Source: Niveispirillum sp. (GTDB lineage Bacteria; Pseudomonadota; Alphaproteobacteria; Azospirillales; Azospirillaceae). From it: 43,814 nucleotides of DNA. Below the pieces are notes generated by a model, which did no database searches, was not told where the DNA came from, and worked only from the letters and a program-made list of their open reading frames with translations. A program made the position numbers and the translations under genes. Where the stretch lies: contig NZ_JAGOGJ010000051.1 in NCBI RefSeq assembly GCF_017996735.1, forward strand, positions 1-43,814. The letters run 5' to 3'. This document shows, one piece after another, positions 42,117-43,814 of the stretch (its first letter is position 1; each line of letters opens with the position of its first letter).

Positions 42117-43586
42117 TTACAGCGCCCCCATCAGATTGACCAGATCGCGCTTTTCCTGCTCCGTGTAGCCGATATTGTAGCGCCGGTCGTAATAGTCGAT
42201 CACGGCGCGCAGGTCGCGGGCGGACCCGCTGGCGAAATAAGGCGCCCTGCCCGTCAGGCCGCGCAGGGTCTGCAGCGTGATCTTGCCCACATCCTCGCAC
42301 CGGCCCGTGGTCAGGGCGTAGCCCGGATCATGGGTATGGATCACGCGGCCGTAATGGGGATGCGGCGGCCCCTTGCAGGTGATGCGGAACAAAGGCAGGT
42401 GCGGCTGCGGGTCGGCAAAGGGCATGGTGGTGGTGCCCAGATCGACCTGACCGGGGGCCACATCCATACCCATCTGGCTCATATTATGGCAGAAGACGCA
42501 GGAATTGCGGACGGGATTGCCGAACCCGACCGGTGAGTTGATGCCCGCGCTGTCGGTGATCAGGAACATCCTTTCCCGGAACACCCGCGCGCCACGCGCC
42601 ACGGATTCCCGATACGCGCGCTGTTCGGGGGTGATGACGGCATCGGCGGGTATCTTCTCCCACGCCGCGAATTCGCTGAACACCGCCGTTCCCTGGCTGC
42701 CCAGGCGGCCGGGTTCAGACCGTGCCAGGGTTTCGGGGCCGCCGCGTGCGCCCATGGCGTCCAGATCGCCGCCCACCCGGTCATGCTGCCGGGCCACGAA
42801 GAGACGATCCTCGAAATCGCGGATACGGTTGATGTCGTCGGCCGTCAGCGCGTCGAAACCCATGTGGGAATGGGCCGCGTCGCGCATCTGCGCTTCCAGG
42901 GAAAGAACACGGCGGTCGGCCATCAGATTGCCGCTGACCATCTTCCCCGTTTCGGGATCGATGGGCAGCGGCTTGCCCACCTTGGGATCGACCGCGAAGC
43001 CCATGGCCAGGATATACTTAAAATTCGCCACCGGACGGGGCCGGCGGAAGACGGAAACCTGCGGGTCGGGCGCGGCCAGACCCCAGACCTTCGATGCGTT
43101 GCACCCAGTCGGGTCGCGCACGACCTCCAGCGTGAAATCGGGTTCGATCTTCTGTCCGTCATGATCGACCGGGGGCCAGGGCCGGGCGATACGGAACAGC
43201 CCGTAATCCAGCAGCAGGGAATGCGACGCGCGCTCCCCCTGTGCCAGATCGGGGCAGTTGGCCCCGTCGATGGCCGCGAATAACGGGTCCTTGCCCCCCG
43301 TCTCCTGCCATCTTATCCGGGCGGTTTCGGCCGACAGGCTCATCCCGTCCGAGGGCTGGTGGCAGGTGACGCAGGCGCGGCCATATTTGCCCTTCGCCTC
43401 AAAGAAGGGATGGCCCTTCGTTTCCATCGGCCCGCCATCCAGAAGGATGCGCGTGACACCGTCCGCGTCGGCGTCATCATACCGGGCCGGGAACGGCGTG
43501 CCGTCACCCGGCGACCACCATGTAGCCCCCGCCGGCAGCGTGAATGCCGCCGCCAAGGCCAGGGCGGAAACGAAGGACCGCTTCAT
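42117..43586 (-). CDS. Di-haem cytochrome c peroxidase-family protein
   Basis: The 489-aa exported protein has a signal peptide (about residues 1-21) and two haem motifs, CVTCH (72-76) and CVFCH (363-367). The C-terminal part with TLRGLTGRAPYFASGSARDLRAVIDYYDRRY is typical of the cytochrome c peroxidase/MauG superfamily. The roughly 290-residue spacing is longer than in classical bacterial peroxidases (near 150), with a family-specific insert. A good ribosome binding site (GGAGGAAAGG) precedes the ATG. It could be a peroxidase or a MauG-like oxidase acting on an imported substrate. Neighbours are a TonB receptor upstream and the OmpA-like gene downstream. Confidence 0.85.
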   Translation of the reverse strand: MKRSFVSALALAAAFTLPAGATWWSPGDGTPFPARYDDADADGVTRILLDGGPMETKGHPFFEAKGKYGRACVTCHQPSDGMSLSAETARIRWQETGGKDPLFAAIDGANCPDLAQGERASHSLLLDYGLFRIARPWPPVDHDGQKIEPDFTLEVVRDPTGCNASKVWGLAAPDPQVSVFRRPRPVANFKYILAMGFAVDPKVGKPLPIDPETGKMVSGNLMADRRVLSLEAQMRDAAHSHMGFDALTADDINRIRDFEDRLFVARQHDRVGGDLDAMGARGGPETLARSEPGRLGSQGTAVFSEFAAWEKIPADAVITPEQRAYRESVARGARVFRERMFLITDSAGINSPVGFGNPVRNSCVFCHNMSQMGMDVAPGQVDLGTTTMPFADPQPHLPLFRITCKGPPHPHYGRVIHTHDPGYALTTGRCEDVGKITLQTLRGLTGRAPYFASGSARDLRAVIDYYDRRYNIGYTEQEKRDLVNLMGAL

Positions 43587-43600
43587 TCCTTTCCTCCGCC

Positions 43601-43814
43601 TCAGAACCGGTAGGTCAGGCGGCCGCCATACTGGCGGCGGGCACCATAGATGATGCCGCCATCGGCCGATGAGGAGTTCTGAAGCTGGCTGGCGATATAG
43701 GTCTCGTCAAACAGGTTGGTGACGAACAGTTCCAGGCGGACGCTGTCGGTGGGATCGATGGACAGGCGGGCATCGATCACGTCGCGCGCCGGCAGGGTGG
43801 TGACGGCGCTGGGG
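43601..43814 (-). CDS. TonB-dependent receptor, C-terminal 71 residues only
   Basis: The minus-strand frame is open from the window edge to TGA at 43601. The 71 visible residues contain LELFVTNLFDETYIASQLQNSS and end in YGARRQYGGRLTYRF, the standard last strands of a TonB-receptor beta-barrel with a terminal aromatic. The rest lies outside the window. It ends 14 bases before the cytochrome c peroxidase-family ATG, so co-transcription with that gene and the OmpA-like gene is likely. Confidence 0.85.
   Translation of the reverse strand, partial: PSAVTTLPARDVIDARLSIDPTDSVRLELFVTNLFDETYIASQLQNSSSADGGIIYGARRQYGGRLTYRF

Noticed and set aside
1..43814. Mobile element, CRISPR array, tRNA or rRNA genes.
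   Set aside because: No transposase or integrase motifs, regularly spaced repeats, or recognisable tRNA/rRNA sequences were seen while reading both strands; a dedicated RNA search was not possible here.

Overview
This is a high-GC window from a phototrophic alphaproteobacterium, a purple non-sulfur bacterium or an aerobic anoxygenic phototroph. The evidence is a block of bacteriochlorophyll (bch) genes with an AerR/PpaA-PpsR/CrtJ regulatory pair, followed by heterotrophic genes rich in TonB-dependent receptors. I cannot fix the genus from sequence alone. No tRNA, rRNA, CRISPR array or insertion sequence was recognised.

Positions 1-18436 are part of a photosynthesis gene cluster. On the minus strand, bchF-bchN-bchB-bchH form a translationally coupled operon in which every junction overlaps; bchH loses only its last few codons at the window edge. 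On the plus strand, a cobalamin-binding AerR/PpaA regulator overlaps ppsR, followed by bchG, a PucC/LhaA-type transporter, bchP and a small membrane protein. Next come tspO (minus), a cytochrome c2-like gene, dxs, a second AerR-like gene and a minus-strand sigma-like protein. Palindromes of the PpsR type (TGT-N12-ACA) lie between bchF and aerR (a tandem pair, each with one half-site change), in front of bchG (perfect) and in front of dxs (perfect). They suggest one oxygen/light-controlled set covering chlorophyll synthesis, its prenyl tail and isoprenoid precursor supply. The puf, puh, crt, bchCXYZ and bchIDO genes are not in the window.

Positions 18857-33309 are an accessory island for uptake and breakdown of small peptides or unusual amino acids. 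It holds two MFS transporters, two S12 serine hydrolases (one resembling D-aminopeptidase), a DAO-type FAD oxidoreductase, a threonine aldolase, an XRE-cupin regulator, a dipeptide epimerase, a TonB receptor and an M19 dipeptidase. A repeated operator (core CTAATCAGGA) flanks the XRE-cupin gene on both sides, and a 14-base element is shared by the oxidase and receptor promoters. Together they suggest coordinated control. I regard this as the best candidate for an undescribed system: import and stereochemical processing of D-residue or beta-hydroxy-amino-acid peptides.

Positions 33333-41173 (minus strand) are an acyl-CoA module: a TonB receptor, a thiolase, a single-chain biotin-dependent acyl-CoA carboxylase and an LCAD-like acyl-CoA dehydrogenase. 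Positions 41346-43814 (minus strand) hold an OmpA-like periplasmic protein, a di-haem cytochrome c peroxidase-family protein and the C-terminus of a third TonB receptor.
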